Of a DNA stretch of 64,000 bases, positions 9,501 to 18,959 are shown in pieces. The translations under genes were made by a program, and so were the position numbers. Every line of letters starts with the position of its first letter. Position 1 is the first letter of the stretch. The DNA comes from Nocardia cyriacigeorgica. Its GTDB lineage: Bacteria > Actinomycetota > Actinomycetes > Mycobacteriales > Mycobacteriaceae. The stretch lies in contig NZ_JAAGUY010000025.1 of assembly GCF_010868145.1 (NCBI RefSeq), forward strand, positions 20,911-84,910. Direction: 5' to 3'. Under the pieces are notes generated by a model. It was not told where the DNA came from and ran no database searches. It worked only from the letters and a program-made list of their open reading frames with translations.

Positions 9501-10269
9501 CAAGCGGATCACCTTCGCCGACACTCAGGCTCGCCCGGTGCCCGTCATCACCTCACCGGAATGGTCGGGCAGTGAGACCGGCGGCCGCCGCTACTCCCCC
9601 TTCACCATCAACACCGAGCGGCTCAAGCCCTGGCACACCCTCACCGGACGCCAGCACTTCTACCTCGACCACGACTGGATGATCGAACTCGGTGAGCAGC
9701 TGCCGATCTTCCGGCCGCCCCTGGATATGACCGCGCTGTTCCGGGAACCGAATGTCGGCGAGGTCGGCGAACGCGGGGTGACAGTCCGCTACCTGACCCC
9801 GCACTCGAAGTGGTCGATCCACTCCGCCTACCAGGACAACCTGCACATGCTGACGCTCTCGCGCGGCGGTCAGACGATCTGGATGTCGGACAAGGACGCC
9901 GCCAAGATCGGGGTGGCCGACAACGATTGGATCGAGGCGATCAACCGCAACGGTGTGGTCGTCGCCCGCGCCATCGTCAGCCATCGGATGCCCGAGGGCA
10001 CCGTGTTCATGTACCACGCCCAGGACCGGGCGGTGGACGTGCCGCGCATCGAGGGCCCCGACGACAGCGCGGCCTCCGGTAAGCCGTTCAACGGCAAGGG
10101 CAAGCGCGGCGGTATCCACAACGCGCTCACTCGGATCATGATCAAACCCTCCCACCTCATCGGCGGCTACGCCCAGCAGTCCTTCGCCCTGAACTACCAC
10201 GGGCCGACCGGAAACCAGCGCGACGAAGTCACCACCATTCGTCGGCGTAGCCAGGAAGTGGAGTACTAA
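6535..10269 (+). CDS. narG: Respiratory nitrate reductase alpha subunit
   Basis: The 1,244-residue catalytic subunit of the NarGHI nitrate reductase, carrying Mo-bisMGD and the FS0 cluster. HGVNCTGSCSWKIYVKDG near residue 65 gives the FS0 His/Cys ligands. SFYDWYADLP (near residue 238) carries the Asp that ligates Mo in the family, and FGDQTDVPESADWF and WGSNVPVTRTPDAH follow as in NarG. The length matches the usual 1,200-1,250 residues. The start is GTG 6535 with a good ribosome-binding site. It is the first gene of narGHJI, 2 bp before narH. It reduces nitrate to nitrite at the cytoplasmic face of the membrane; in mycobacteria this enzyme serves both respiration and assimilation. Confidence 0.97.
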   Translation: MVNSRTQGSAPSDSAHRPDAGDALLRLGKYFTKGEVSADHRTLHKTGGRSADEFYRDRWSHDKVVRSTHGVNCTGSCSWKIYVKDGVITWESQQTDYPSVGSDKPEYEPRGCPRGASFSWYTYSPARVRYPYVRGTLLELYREAKSRLKDPVLAWAEIVEDPAKAKAYKAARGKGGFVRAEWWEAAEIAAAAHVYTIKQYGPDRVAGFSPIPAMSMVSHAVGARFISLLGGSMLSFYDWYADLPVASPQVFGDQTDVPESADWFDAGYLIMWGSNVPVTRTPDAHYMTEARYRGQKVVVVSPDYADNTKFADEWVPARPGTDAALAMAMGHVVLKEFFVEKSTPRFLDYIKRYTDLPYLITLDERDGVFVPGKFLTSADLGSDSDSAEFRTVLLDADGSPVVPGGSLGDRFGEDGTGRWNLDLGDVDPLLTLHGRTDDAAAVQFPRFDTDTPDVLTRGVPTMFLAGKRVTTVFDLLLAQYGVARSGLPGSWPTGFDDASEPYTPAWQESITGVPAKQAARIAREFADNADKSGGRSMILMGAGTNHWFHSDQIYRAFFTLTLLTGCQGVNGGGWAHYVGQEKCRPVTGWSTLAFASDWQRPPRQMQGTVFWYLTNDQWRYDPFTSDTFASPLGDGRFTGRTAADNIALASRLGWMPTYPTFDRNPLDLADEAEQAGKSAADHVVDGLKSGELNFACEDPDAPENFPRVLTVWRANLLGSSGKGNEYFQKHLLGCGSNLQTTDDTGVRPQELHWREEAPTGKLDLLLSLDFRMTSTTLFSDIVLPAATWYEKHDLSSTDMHPFVHAFSPAISPPWEAKTDFDAFHRIARGFSWMAEKHLGVRKDIVAVPLQHDSPDAMAQAGGRVLDWKAGECEPIPGKTMPKLVVVERDYGKIAEKMAALGPLVETLGLTTKGVTTLPDQEVEYLAGVNGTVVSGVAQGRPSLAKDTHAAEAILALSGTTNGRLAVEGFEELERRTGTRMADLAAEHEGKRITFADTQARPVPVITSPEWSGSETGGRRYSPFTINTERLKPWHTLTGRQHFYLDHDWMIELGEQLPIFRPPLDMTALFREPNVGEVGERGVTVRYLTPHSKWSIHSAYQDNLHMLTLSRGGQTIWMSDKDAAKIGVADNDWIEAINRNGVVVARAIVSHRMPEGTVFMYHAQDRAVDVPRIEGPDDSAASGKPFNGKGKRGGIHNALTRIMIKPSHLIGGYAQQSFALNYHGPTGNQRDEVTTIRRRSQEVEY

Positions 10270-10271
10270 CT

Positions 10272-12028
<1,757 letters not shown>

Positions 12029-12032
<4 letters not shown>

Positions 12033-12265
12033 TCCGGCGGCAGCCGCATGGCTGTGCCGCGAGCGTCTTGCCCGCGCTGACGCGTAGCTTCGCGCCCGGC
12101 CGGGTGCATCCGGTGGCCGAGGCAGGTGCGTCGTCGCGGCACCCGTTCGGCTCGGCACCGGCGCCGACGGGCGCTCGCACGCCTGCGGTGGTCCCCGCCC
12201 GGCCGAGGCGCGCCTCGCACGCCATGCGACCACCGATGGATGGGGGCCAGGCATGTCCCTGTTGA
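12029..12265 (+). CDS. Doubtful small ORF between narH and narJ
   Basis: An open frame of 78 codons starts in an ATGA overlap with the narH stop and ends 13 bp inside narJ. Its third positions are very GC-rich. The product is rich in Arg, Pro and Ala, with no domain recognised: MIRRQPHGCAASV at the start and GGQACPC at the end. The 220-bp gap it fills is odd within narGHJI. It may be a coupled small protein, the eroded remnant of a longer NarH tail or simply a GC-rich open frame. No homologue is recalled. Confidence 0.25.
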
Positions 12266-12933
12266 GGATTCGACGACGACCGGAAGCCGTTGTCGCACTG
12301 AGTGACCGCGATCGGCGGTTGGTGTGGCGGACAGCCGCCCTGCTGCTGGACTACCCGAGTGCGGACACACTGAAGGTGCTCGATCAGCTGACCGATGCCG
12401 TGGCGCAGCTACCGGATTCGATGCGGCTTCCACTCGATGCCGTGATCGACCATCTGCGTGCGACACCGGCACTGGAGCTGGCCGCGCAGTATGTCGAGAC
12501 CTTCGATATGCGTCGCCGAGCCAGCCTGCATCTCACCTTCTACGCCTACGGCGACACCCGCAAGCGCGGAATGGCGCTGCTGCGGTTCAAGCACGCCTAC
12601 CGGCACGCCGGAGTCGAACTCGGCGACGAGGAACTGCCCGACCATCTGCCGGTGCTGCTGGAATTCGCGGCGACCGTCGACACGATCGGCGGCGAGCGTC
12701 TGCTCGGTGAGCATGTTCCAGTGCTGGAGTTGCTGCGGTTGTCCTTGTCGGACAACGGTTCCCCGTATGCGAGCGTGCTCGCGGCCGTCGTCGCAACTCT
12801 GCCGCCGCTGACCACCGCCGACCGGCGCAAGATCGCCGAGCTCGCCGCCCAGGGCCCGCCGGAGGAAGAGGTCGGCCTCGACCCCTTCGCCATGGATCCG
12901 ACGATGTTCGCACAAGCAGAAGGCCGCCGATGA
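12253..12933 (+). CDS. narJ: Nitrate reductase assembly chaperone (delta subunit)
   Basis: The 226-residue dedicated chaperone that keeps NarGH competent for cofactor insertion before membrane attachment; it is not part of the final enzyme. The all-helical TorD/NarJ fold is suggested by LLLDYPSADTLKVL near the N-terminus, the family core YVETFDMRRRASLHLTFYAYGDTRKRG and the acidic segment GDEELPDHLPVLLEF. ATG 12253 is used. The stop overlaps the narI start (ATGA), indicating translational coupling within the operon. Confidence 0.95.
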   Translation: MSLLRIRRRPEAVVALSDRDRRLVWRTAALLLDYPSADTLKVLDQLTDAVAQLPDSMRLPLDAVIDHLRATPALELAAQYVETFDMRRRASLHLTFYAYGDTRKRGMALLRFKHAYRHAGVELGDEELPDHLPVLLEFAATVDTIGGERLLGEHVPVLELLRLSLSDNGSPYASVLAAVVATLPPLTTADRRKIAELAAQGPPEEEVGLDPFAMDPTMFAQAEGRR

Positions 12934-13688
12934 ACACCCCACTGCACCTGCCGACCGAACTGTGGCTGATCCTGCCCTATATCGCCTTCACTTCGTTCGT
13001 GCTCGGCCATATCTGGCGCTATCGCAACGACCAATTCGGTTGGACCACCCGGTCCTCGCAGGTCTACGAGAGCCGGTTGCTGCGGCTGGGCAGCCCGCTG
13101 TTCCACTTCGGCATGGTCGGCGTGTTCGGCGGACATGTACTCGGCGTACTCATCCCGGAGTCGTGGACCGAGGCGGTCGGCATCAACGAGCACACCTACC
13201 ACCTGATCGCCGTCGGCGCCGGTTCGGTGGCAGGGCTGTCGGTGCTGGCCGGTGTCGGCATCCTGCTCTACCGCCGCTTCACGGTGACCGCCGTCCGCAA
13301 GGCGACCACCGCCAACGACAAGCTCATGTACGCGCTGCTCACCGCCGCACTGGTGACCGGCCTGATGAACACCTGGGGCGCCAACCTGCTGTTCGGCACC
13401 TACAACTACCGCGAAACCGTCTCCCCCTGGTTCCGCAGCCTGTTCACCCTCAACCCCCAGCCGGAACTCATGGTCGACACCCCCTGGCCGTTCCAACTCC
13501 ACGGCCTCGTCGTCCTCACCCTGGTAGCCCTGTGGCCCTACACCCGCCTGGTCCACATGTTCAGCGCCCCGATCGGGTATCTGGTGCGGCCCTATGTGGT
13601 GTACCGCAGCAAGGAAGTCGCGGCACCGGACAAGCGCCGGTACTCGCGGGCATGGGATTCACCGGTGACGCCGGAGCGGTGGCGGTAG
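12930..13688 (+). CDS. narI: Nitrate reductase gamma subunit, cytochrome b membrane anchor
   Basis: A 252-residue integral membrane protein with about five hydrophobic segments, beginning LWLILPYIAFTSFVLGHIWR. His residues in the second and last segments (FHFGMVGVFGGHVLG; LHGLVVLTLVALWPYTRLVHMF) match the paired heme b ligands of NarI. It oxidises menaquinol and passes electrons to NarH. It is the last gene of the operon and overlaps narJ by 4 bp; its end lies 37 bp before the convergent hipA remnant. Confidence 0.95.
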   Translation: MNTPLHLPTELWLILPYIAFTSFVLGHIWRYRNDQFGWTTRSSQVYESRLLRLGSPLFHFGMVGVFGGHVLGVLIPESWTEAVGINEHTYHLIAVGAGSVAGLSVLAGVGILLYRRFTVTAVRKATTANDKLMYALLTAALVTGLMNTWGANLLFGTYNYRETVSPWFRSLFTLNPQPELMVDTPWPFQLHGLVVLTLVALWPYTRLVHMFSAPIGYLVRPYVVYRSKEVAAPDKRRYSRAWDSPVTPERWR

Positions 13689-13725
13689 CTCGGCCAACCG
13701 GCCTGGTTTGGGTTGCGTGAGCCGC

Positions 13726-14604
13726 TCACGCCGCGGAGCCGCATCCGGCCATCCGTCCGGCCAGAAGATTGTCGGTGAACAGCCGGATGCGGTCGTGCAT
13801 CTGCTCGCGCACCGACGGCGCGGGAACCTCCACGGCAAGTACTTCTCGCATATGGTGAAGAGCCCCGTCGACGAGGTCGGATGCGGCTCGTAGGCCCCAT
13901 TCTTCGATCTCGGCCACGAGATGATCACGAGTGAGCGCAGCGTGCCGATACTCACCGCCGACAGCTAATGCCATTCGGCCGTCATTCCCGGTCAGATGCG
14001 TATGTGGCACCGCGTCATAGGTCGGAGCCAGCCGTGCCTAGCTATCAGGATGATGGATCAAACCGATGTTCTTCGCATGCATGTCGAGATTTCCGATCGC
14101 AACCGCGAACACAACCATCCGAGCAAGAGTGGCTCGATCACTCGCTGCACCGACAACTTTCAGGACATCGGCCACCCGCGAGAGGCTGACAACACCACCT
14201 AATTCCTGATACTTCGCAGCACCAGAAGCTCCGAGTGCCTGGTTGAAGTCCTCTTAGTGTATCCGCCCGCCAGGCGTGGCGGGGTCACGGTCGTATCGTT
14301 CGATCACCAAAGCCGGTATGCCGGCGAAGTCATCGATGTCATCTCCAGGTGCCAACCCAGCCGCAATGTTCATGGCGGTCAGCTGATCACCTTCTGGCAG
14401 CAGCTCCTGGAAGAAACTGCGACGTCGTTTCGCCTTGGCACGGCTGGGTTTCGGAGAAAGTGGGATCGACGCTGACAACACATGACTGTTGATTCCGAAG
14501 CGGTCAATAGCATTCGGATCGGAATGGAAGTCGGCGGACGCTCTGTCGGTACCTTCCAGCGTTCCCACCAGTGTGCCGTACAGCTCGACAGCCAGGCGCC
14601 TCAC
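13726..14604 (-). pseudogene. hipA: hipA toxin kinase pseudogene: two in-frame stops and an internal deletion
   Basis: A single minus-strand frame reads as a HipA kinase interrupted by stops at 14254-14256 (TAA) and about 14041-14043 (TAG). The N-terminal part has the HipA landmark FFQELLPEG. Between the stops lies GNLDMHAKNIGLIH, the catalytic/metal-binding loop of HipA kinases, and after the second stop YDAVPHTH and MALAVGGEYRH are typical of the C-terminal domain. Only about 293 codons are present, against roughly 400-440 in the family. The core expected between LAPGDD and ALVIERYDR is missing, with a short direct repeat (GTCATC, 14329-14334 and 14338-14343) at the junction. The start overlaps hipB (ATGA). 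The toxin is almost certainly dead. Confidence 0.85.
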
Positions 14605-14852
14605 TCGTCGTCATCCCATTCAGCCGTGAGCGAGACCCCACATTCGGAGAGCAGGTCGAACAATCGCTCGGCATAACGAGTGTGCTTGCCACCTTCCATG
14701 TCGCTGATCACGCTCTGCGGATAGCCGACCCTTCCCGCCAAGTCGCGCTGCGTCCATTCGAGGGCGAGTCGGGCCTGCTGAATTGCCAGCCCGAGGTCGT
14801 GGGGACTCCGGATGCGCGCTCTGCGATGTGCCACAGCCTTCACCTCCGCCAT
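14601..14852 (-). CDS. hipB: HipB-like antitoxin / XRE transcriptional repressor
   Basis: A short XRE helix-turn-helix protein (83 residues from ATG 14852, or 93 from ATG 14882). SPHDLGLAIQQARLALEWTQ then DLAGRVGYPQSVISDMEGGK is the HTH, as in HipB antitoxins that both neutralise HipA and repress the operon. The shorter start matches HipB length better and leaves the 14855-14874 operator upstream of the coding region. Unlike hipA the frame is intact, so it may persist as a stand-alone regulator. It overlaps hipA by 4 bp. No strong ribosome-binding site is seen before either ATG. Confidence 0.8.
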   Translation of the reverse strand: MAEVKAVAHRRARIRSPHDLGLAIQQARLALEWTQRDLAGRVGYPQSVISDMEGGKHTRYAERLFDLLSECGVSLTAEWDDDE

Positions 14853-14854
14853 CG

Positions 14855-14928
14855 TGATCGCGATTCCACGATCATACTCCATGATCGCGATTTAACGATC
14901 ACGCAGCCTGATCGTGATTTCGCGATCA
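14855..14928. promoter_or_regulatory. Three phased HipB operator boxes, TGATCG-N8-CGATCA
   Basis: Three 20-bp palindromic boxes at 14855-14874, 14882-14901 and 14909-14928 each have perfect 6-bp arms (TGATCG/CGATCA) around an 8-bp centre, with exactly 27 bp from box to box. They cover the hipB start region. HipB family repressors are known to bind arrays of short palindromes in their own promoter, so these are the likely autoregulatory operators (inference from position and symmetry). Confidence 0.75.
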
Positions 14929-15091
14929 GGCTGGAAAGGCTCGGCCACGGCGCGCACTGGGCTGATCGCCGACAACGCCAGGCTGGAACCCGAACAGCCC
15001 GTCGAGCCGAGCAAGGAAGCGGTCTCGGCCTTTTGCATCGCGCCTGGGACGACACCTTCGCGGCGCTCGTCCGGATTCCGGATAGTCGGCG

Positions 15092-15111
15092 TGATCGCGA
15101 TATGGCGATCA
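15092..15111. promoter_or_regulatory. Fourth, detached HipB-type operator box
   Basis: The sequence has the same TGATCG-N8-CGATCA palindrome as the three boxes before hipB, lying 183 bp from box three and about 22 bp beyond the arsR stop. It is a possible remote operator that allows looping, or a remnant of a larger array. The 200 bp between the boxes and arsR holds no credible gene. Confidence 0.5.
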
Positions 15112-15132
15112 ATTCGGGACCGCCGCATCACT

Positions 15133-15522
15133 TCACCCGTCGACGACTCGATGAGAGAGCGATGGCACATCCGGATCGGCGCGATGGTGCGGCGGCACTC
15201 CGGACCCCGCATGCTCCGCATTGTGGATCGCGTCGATCACCAGTTGCCGGACGTGGGCGTTCTCGATGCTGTAGTACACCGTCGTGCCCGAGCGGCGGGT
15301 GCGGACGAGGCGGGCCATACGGAGTTTGGCCAGGTGTTGGGACACCGAGGCGGGGGCCTTCTCGACGTACTCCGCGAGTTCGTTGACCGATAGCTCTCCG
15401 CTGGTCAGGGCCCATAACACCCGGATTCGAGTGCCGTCGGCGAGCATGCGGAAGATCTCAACCACCAAGTCGAGCTCATCGTCGGGAATGCGACGCGGCA
15501 GCTTATTGCTATCTGCATCCAT
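15133..15522 (-). CDS. ArsR/SmtB family repressor
   Basis: A 129-residue winged-helix repressor. The DNA-binding region is LSVNELAEYVEKAPASVSQHLAKLRMARLVRTRRSGTTVYYS (residues about 47-88). The following helix, NAHVRQLVIDAIHNAEH, lies where SmtB/CzrA proteins carry a D-x-H...H-x2-H/E metal site. Here the first Asp is Asn and one expected His is Asn, so the site is degenerate. The open frame continues upstream to 16056, but that part is antisense to the MFS gene; ATG 15522 gives the family length. It is divergent from the MFS exporter with only 36 bp between start codons, so it probably represses both genes. Confidence 0.85.
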   Translation of the reverse strand: MDADSNKLPRRIPDDELDLVVEIFRMLADGTRIRVLWALTSGELSVNELAEYVEKAPASVSQHLAKLRMARLVRTRRSGTTVYYSIENAHVRQLVIDAIHNAEHAGSGVPPHHRADPDVPSLSHRVVDG

Positions 15523-15558
15523 GCGTAGATAATAGACTTCGTAGGAAGCGGGGCCCCG

Positions 15559-16932
15559 ATGATCACTTCGTTGTTCGCCAACCGCGACTACCTGCGGCTG
15601 TTCATCTCCCAGGTATCCGCGCTGTTCGGGACCGGGCTCACCACGGTCGCGCTCGTCCTGCTCGCCTACGAGCTGACCGGGGCCGGCGCCGCGGCGGTCC
15701 TCGGTGCCGCGCTGACCATCAAGATGCTCATCTACGTCACGGTCGCGCCGATCGTCGCGGCTTACGCCGACCGGTTCCCGCGACGGCTGCTGCTGGTCGG
15801 GCTCAATGCGATCCGGGCACTGGTGGTGCTCGCGCTGCCGTTCGTCGACCAGGTCTGGCAGATCTTTGTTCTGATCGCAGTACTGCACACCGCCTCGGCC
15901 GCCTACACCCCGACCTACCAGGCGATCATTCCCGACATTGTGCTCGATGAGCGCGAGTACACCAGGGCGCTGTCGGCCTCGCAGCTGATCGCGACGATGG
16001 AGACCCTGCTCAGCCCCGTGCTCGCCGTGGCCGCGCTGGCTCTGGTCAGCTTCCACTGGCTGTTCGTCGGTACCGCCATCGGTTTCATGGTGTCGGCGCT
16101 GCTGGTGATCGCCACTCGGATACCGGACGCGAGCGCCACTACGGACGGGTCGTTCCTGGGACGCATCTCGGTGGGTATGCGAATCTTCGCCGCCACCCCG
16201 CGGCTGCGCGGGCTGGTCGGCCTGAATCTGGTGGTCGCGGCCGCAGGCTCGGTGATCATGGTCGATACCGTCAACTATGTGCGCGACACCCTCGGCGGTG
16301 CGCAGTCCGGTGTGGCGATGCTGCTGGCCGCCAATGGGTTCGGCACCATGGTCGTCGCGCTGTCGCTGCCCCGTGTGCTCGACCGGGTCGGAGCCCGGCC
16401 CGTCATGCTGACCGGCGCCGGCGTCCTGCTCGCCGGACTCGGCTCGGCTGTCGTCCTGTCCGCCGCCGCCACCGGCGACTGGCGCTGGGGTGCGGTGCTC
16501 GCGGTGTGGTCGGCAATCGGTGCGGGCACGGCCGCGGTGCTGACGCCCACCGGTCAGGTGCTGCGGCGCTCATCGAGACCGGCCGACCGCCCTGCGTTGT
16601 TCGCCGCCCAGTTCTCGCTCTCCCACGTGGCCTGGCTGATCACCTACCCGATCACCGGATGGCTCACCACCGCAGTTGGGTTCACCATCACCTGGGCGAC
16701 CCTGATAGCACTCGCCGCCTCGGGCGTGCTCGTGGCGCTGCGCGCGTGGCCGAGGCACGACCCTGCTGTGATCACCCACCTGCACGACGTGGACACCATC
16801 GACCCGGCCCGGTTGACCGACGCCATCCAGGTGAGCGAGCGGCTGTTCCAGCACACCCATGAGTTCGTCATCGACGCCGAACACCCGCGCTGGCCGAGCC
16901 GGACCTCGCGGGAAACCGTACATTCCGCCTGA
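15559..16932 (+). CDS. MFS exporter, possibly for metals, under ArsR control
   Basis: A 457-residue major facilitator with about twelve hydrophobic segments. The loop between helices 2 and 3 reads AAYADRFPRRLLL, the MFS motif A equivalent. The soluble C-terminal tail (residues about 400-457) contains several His and Asp residues (VITHLHDVDT; LFQHTHEFVIDAEH), reminiscent of the His-rich tails of NreB-type nickel exporters. With the divergent ArsR gene 36 bp away this suggests metal-responsive efflux, but the substrate is not shown by sequence. A macrolide/drug exporter is the alternative. Confidence 0.75.
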   Translation: MITSLFANRDYLRLFISQVSALFGTGLTTVALVLLAYELTGAGAAAVLGAALTIKMLIYVTVAPIVAAYADRFPRRLLLVGLNAIRALVVLALPFVDQVWQIFVLIAVLHTASAAYTPTYQAIIPDIVLDEREYTRALSASQLIATMETLLSPVLAVAALALVSFHWLFVGTAIGFMVSALLVIATRIPDASATTDGSFLGRISVGMRIFAATPRLRGLVGLNLVVAAAGSVIMVDTVNYVRDTLGGAQSGVAMLLAANGFGTMVVALSLPRVLDRVGARPVMLTGAGVLLAGLGSAVVLSAAATGDWRWGAVLAVWSAIGAGTAAVLTPTGQVLRRSSRPADRPALFAAQFSLSHVAWLITYPITGWLTTAVGFTITWATLIALAASGVLVALRAWPRHDPAVITHLHDVDTIDPARLTDAIQVSERLFQHTHEFVIDAEHPRWPSRTSRETVHSA

Positions 16933-17090
16933 GGTCGAAGCACGCGGTCCCAAACCCTCGGAAGGACAACGATGTTCCAGCCTGGAGCACGTCGAGCACC
17001 CGGTAGGCTGTCCATGGGCTCCGAGGGGGCGGGGCCCGTCGCCCGACTCGAACGTCCCCCCGCTGAACACACAAGCGAAGGGCCTTCGAC

Positions 17091-17570
17091 ATGAAATCCA
17101 TCATCGTGTGCGCATCGGTATCGCACGGCAACACCAAGCGAATCGCCGAGGTCATGGGCGAGGTGCTGCAGGCTCGGGTGGTGGATCCGCAACAGGTCGA
17201 TGCCGCCGAACTCGCCTCCTACGATCTGGTGGGTTTCGGCTCGGGGATTCGCAATATGGACGTCTACCCAGAGCTGCGCGCACTCGTGGCCTCGCTCGCG
17301 ACGCAGCAGCGGAGCAAGGCCTTCGTCTTCGCCACCAGCGGATTTCCGGAACCGCCGTTCCGGCGCTACCTCAGCGGCCTCGCCGGGAAACTCGAGCAGA
17401 AGGGCTTCGAGGTGGTCGATACCTTCAGCTGCCGCGGGTTCGACACCTGGCTGCCGTTGAAAGTCGTCGGCGGCATCCGCAAAGGCCATCCCGACGACAA
17501 CGACCTGCAAGCGGCACGCGCATGTGCCGAAGGCCTGCGCGCCGGAGCGTCAAGCCTTCGGCGGAAGTGA
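17091..17570 (+). CDS. Flavodoxin-domain protein
   Basis: A 159-residue flavodoxin-like protein. The phosphate-binding loop follows the first strand (IIVCASVSHGNTKRIAEVM, residues 4-22, where SHGNT replaces the usual T/SxTGNT), and YDLVGFGSGI is the second FMN-loop region. It is a probable small FMN electron carrier or quinone/menaquinone-protecting flavoprotein; the partner is unknown. It stands alone after the MFS gene (158-bp gap without features) and its 3' end overlaps the convergent TfoX gene by 21 bp. Confidence 0.8.
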   Translation: MKSIIVCASVSHGNTKRIAEVMGEVLQARVVDPQQVDAAELASYDLVGFGSGIRNMDVYPELRALVASLATQQRSKAFVFATSGFPEPPFRRYLSGLAGKLEQKGFEVVDTFSCRGFDTWLPLKVVGGIRKGHPDDNDLQAARACAEGLRAGASSLRRK

Positions 17571-17885
17571 GCGGGCGAACTCCACGCCGCGGGTGACCCA
17601 CTCGCGCAGGTTGGCGTCGTCGTCGACATGTGACGCTGTCACCCGCACCCAGCCGGTCATTTCGCGACTGCCCATGATCGCGGGGGCGACGGCCTCGTCT
17701 TCGACGATCTGCTCACTCAACTCGGCGCCGACCCGTACCAGCAATCCGCCCTTGCCGCTGACCGCAAGCGCCATATTGCCGCCCACCAGGAAGGACAGAC
17801 CGCCGAACATTTTGCGTTCGCTGACCGTCGGCCCGGGTTCGATGAGGTCCCGGATGCGTTCGGCCAATTCCTCGTCGTATGCCAT
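17550..17885 (-). CDS. TfoX N-terminal domain protein
   Basis: An 111-residue protein consisting of a TfoX/Sxy N-terminal domain: VSERKMFGGLSFLVGGNMALAV near residues 20-42, then LLVRVG. In gamma-proteobacteria TfoX controls competence, but the isolated domain in actinobacteria has no known function. The gene converges on the flavodoxin gene with a 21-bp overlap and is followed upstream by another minus-strand VOC gene start about 73 bp away. Confidence 0.8.
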   Translation of the reverse strand: MAYDEELAERIRDLIEPGPTVSERKMFGGLSFLVGGNMALAVSGKGGLLVRVGAELSEQIVEDEAVAPAIMGSREMTGWVRVTASHVDDDANLREWVTRGVEFARSLPPKA

Positions 17886-17957
17886 GGGTCACAGTGTGGA
17901 CCCCGGCACCGACATCCTCGGCCCGGATCGGTGCCGGACCGAGGATGTCGCGACCGG

Positions 17958-18413
17958 TCATGCGCGGTCGTAAGCGTCCTGCAAGGCCCGCACGTCGAGC
18001 TTGGACATCGTGCGCAGGGCCGTGCCGACGGCGATGGTCTTGGCGGGGTCGTCACCACCCATCAGCTTGGGCAGCACCGACGGCACCACCTGCCAAGACA
18101 GTCCGTAGCGGTCGGTGAGCCAGCCGCACGGGCCGGGTTCCCCGCCCTCGGTGAGCGCATCCCACAACCGGTCGAGCTGCTTCTGCGAGTCGACGACGAT
18201 CTGCAGTGAGGCCGCATCGGTATGCGGGTGGCCCGGCCCGCCGTTCATCAGCGTGACGGCCTGCCCGTCGAGGTCGAGTGCGACGACCAATGCCGACCCG
18301 TCGCCATTGCGGCTGATCTCGACGACTCGCGAGTTCGGCACCACCGACGCGTAGAACTCGCCGGCCTCCTCGGCCGCGCTCTCGAACCACAGGAATGTGT
18401 TGATGCTGGACAT
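17958..18413 (-). CDS. VOC family protein, PhnB/3-demethylubiquinone methyltransferase-like
   Basis: A 151-residue VOC protein beginning MSSINTFLWFESAAEEAGEFY, with VTLMNGGPGHPHTDAASL and PCGWLTDRYGLSWQVVP as in the PhnB-like '3-demethylubiquinone-9 3-methyltransferase' fold family. These are not proven methyltransferases. ATG 18413 is preceded by GGAGGAG. The longer frame to 18539 has no support. The tail KTIAVGTALRTMSKLDVRALQDAYD matches the family C-terminus. Confidence 0.85.
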   Translation of the reverse strand: MSSINTFLWFESAAEEAGEFYASVVPNSRVVEISRNGDGSALVVALDLDGQAVTLMNGGPGHPHTDAASLQIVVDSQKQLDRLWDALTEGGEPGPCGWLTDRYGLSWQVVPSVLPKLMGGDDPAKTIAVGTALRTMSKLDVRALQDAYDRA

Positions 18414-18580
18414 GATGTTCTCCTCCACTCGGTAATGGCGTGCTGTCGTCCGGTGGTCGGAGCCGGGCCGGCCGGATCGACACATCTCGACGGACTTCCT
18501 CGAGATTTCGACCGCAGTCCGCGGATGGCGTCCAGGCATAAACGGTCCACCCCGACATCGAGCACTGATAGCGTTTCGAC

Positions 18581-18940
18581 ATGATTACCGGTGCGCACTC
18601 CATCGTCTACGCGAGCGACGCCGAGGCGGCGCGAGCGTTCTTCCGGGACGTCCTCGGCCTGACCACCGTGGACGCCGGGCACGGCTGGCTGATCTTCAAG
18701 TCCCCGCCCGCCGAGCTGGCGGTCCATCCCACCGGTCCACCGGACAGTGGACGCGTCGAGCTGTATCTGATGTGCGACGACCTCGCGAAAACTATCGCTG
18801 ACCTGCGTGACAAGGGTGTCGAGGTCGCTGATCAGGTCGAGGAGGCGGGGTGGGGCCGGGTCACCAGGGTGACCGTGCCCGGCGCAGGCGAGATCGGCCT
18901 GTACGAGCCGCTGCATCCGACCGCGTACGACCTGGACTGA
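18581..18940 (+). CDS. Small VOC family protein
   Basis: A 119-residue single-domain VOC (glyoxalase-like) protein: the opening strand and helix read HSIVYASDAEAARAFFRDVLGL and the second half ends with a TVPGAGEIGLYEP strand. The function is unknown. It is divergent from the PhnB-like VOC gene across 167 bp, and 19 bp upstream of the CapA-like gene, with which it probably forms an operon. Confidence 0.78.
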   Translation: MITGAHSIVYASDAEAARAFFRDVLGLTTVDAGHGWLIFKSPPAELAVHPTGPPDSGRVELYLMCDDLAKTIADLRDKGVEVADQVEEAGWGRVTRVTVPGAGEIGLYEPLHPTAYDLD

Positions 18941-18959
18941 ACGGTCGGCGCCGGTCGCG

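Noticed and set aside
15523..16056. N-terminal extension of ArsR
   Set aside because: The extension is antisense to the MFS gene, highly charged and absent from the family; ATG 15522 gives normal length.
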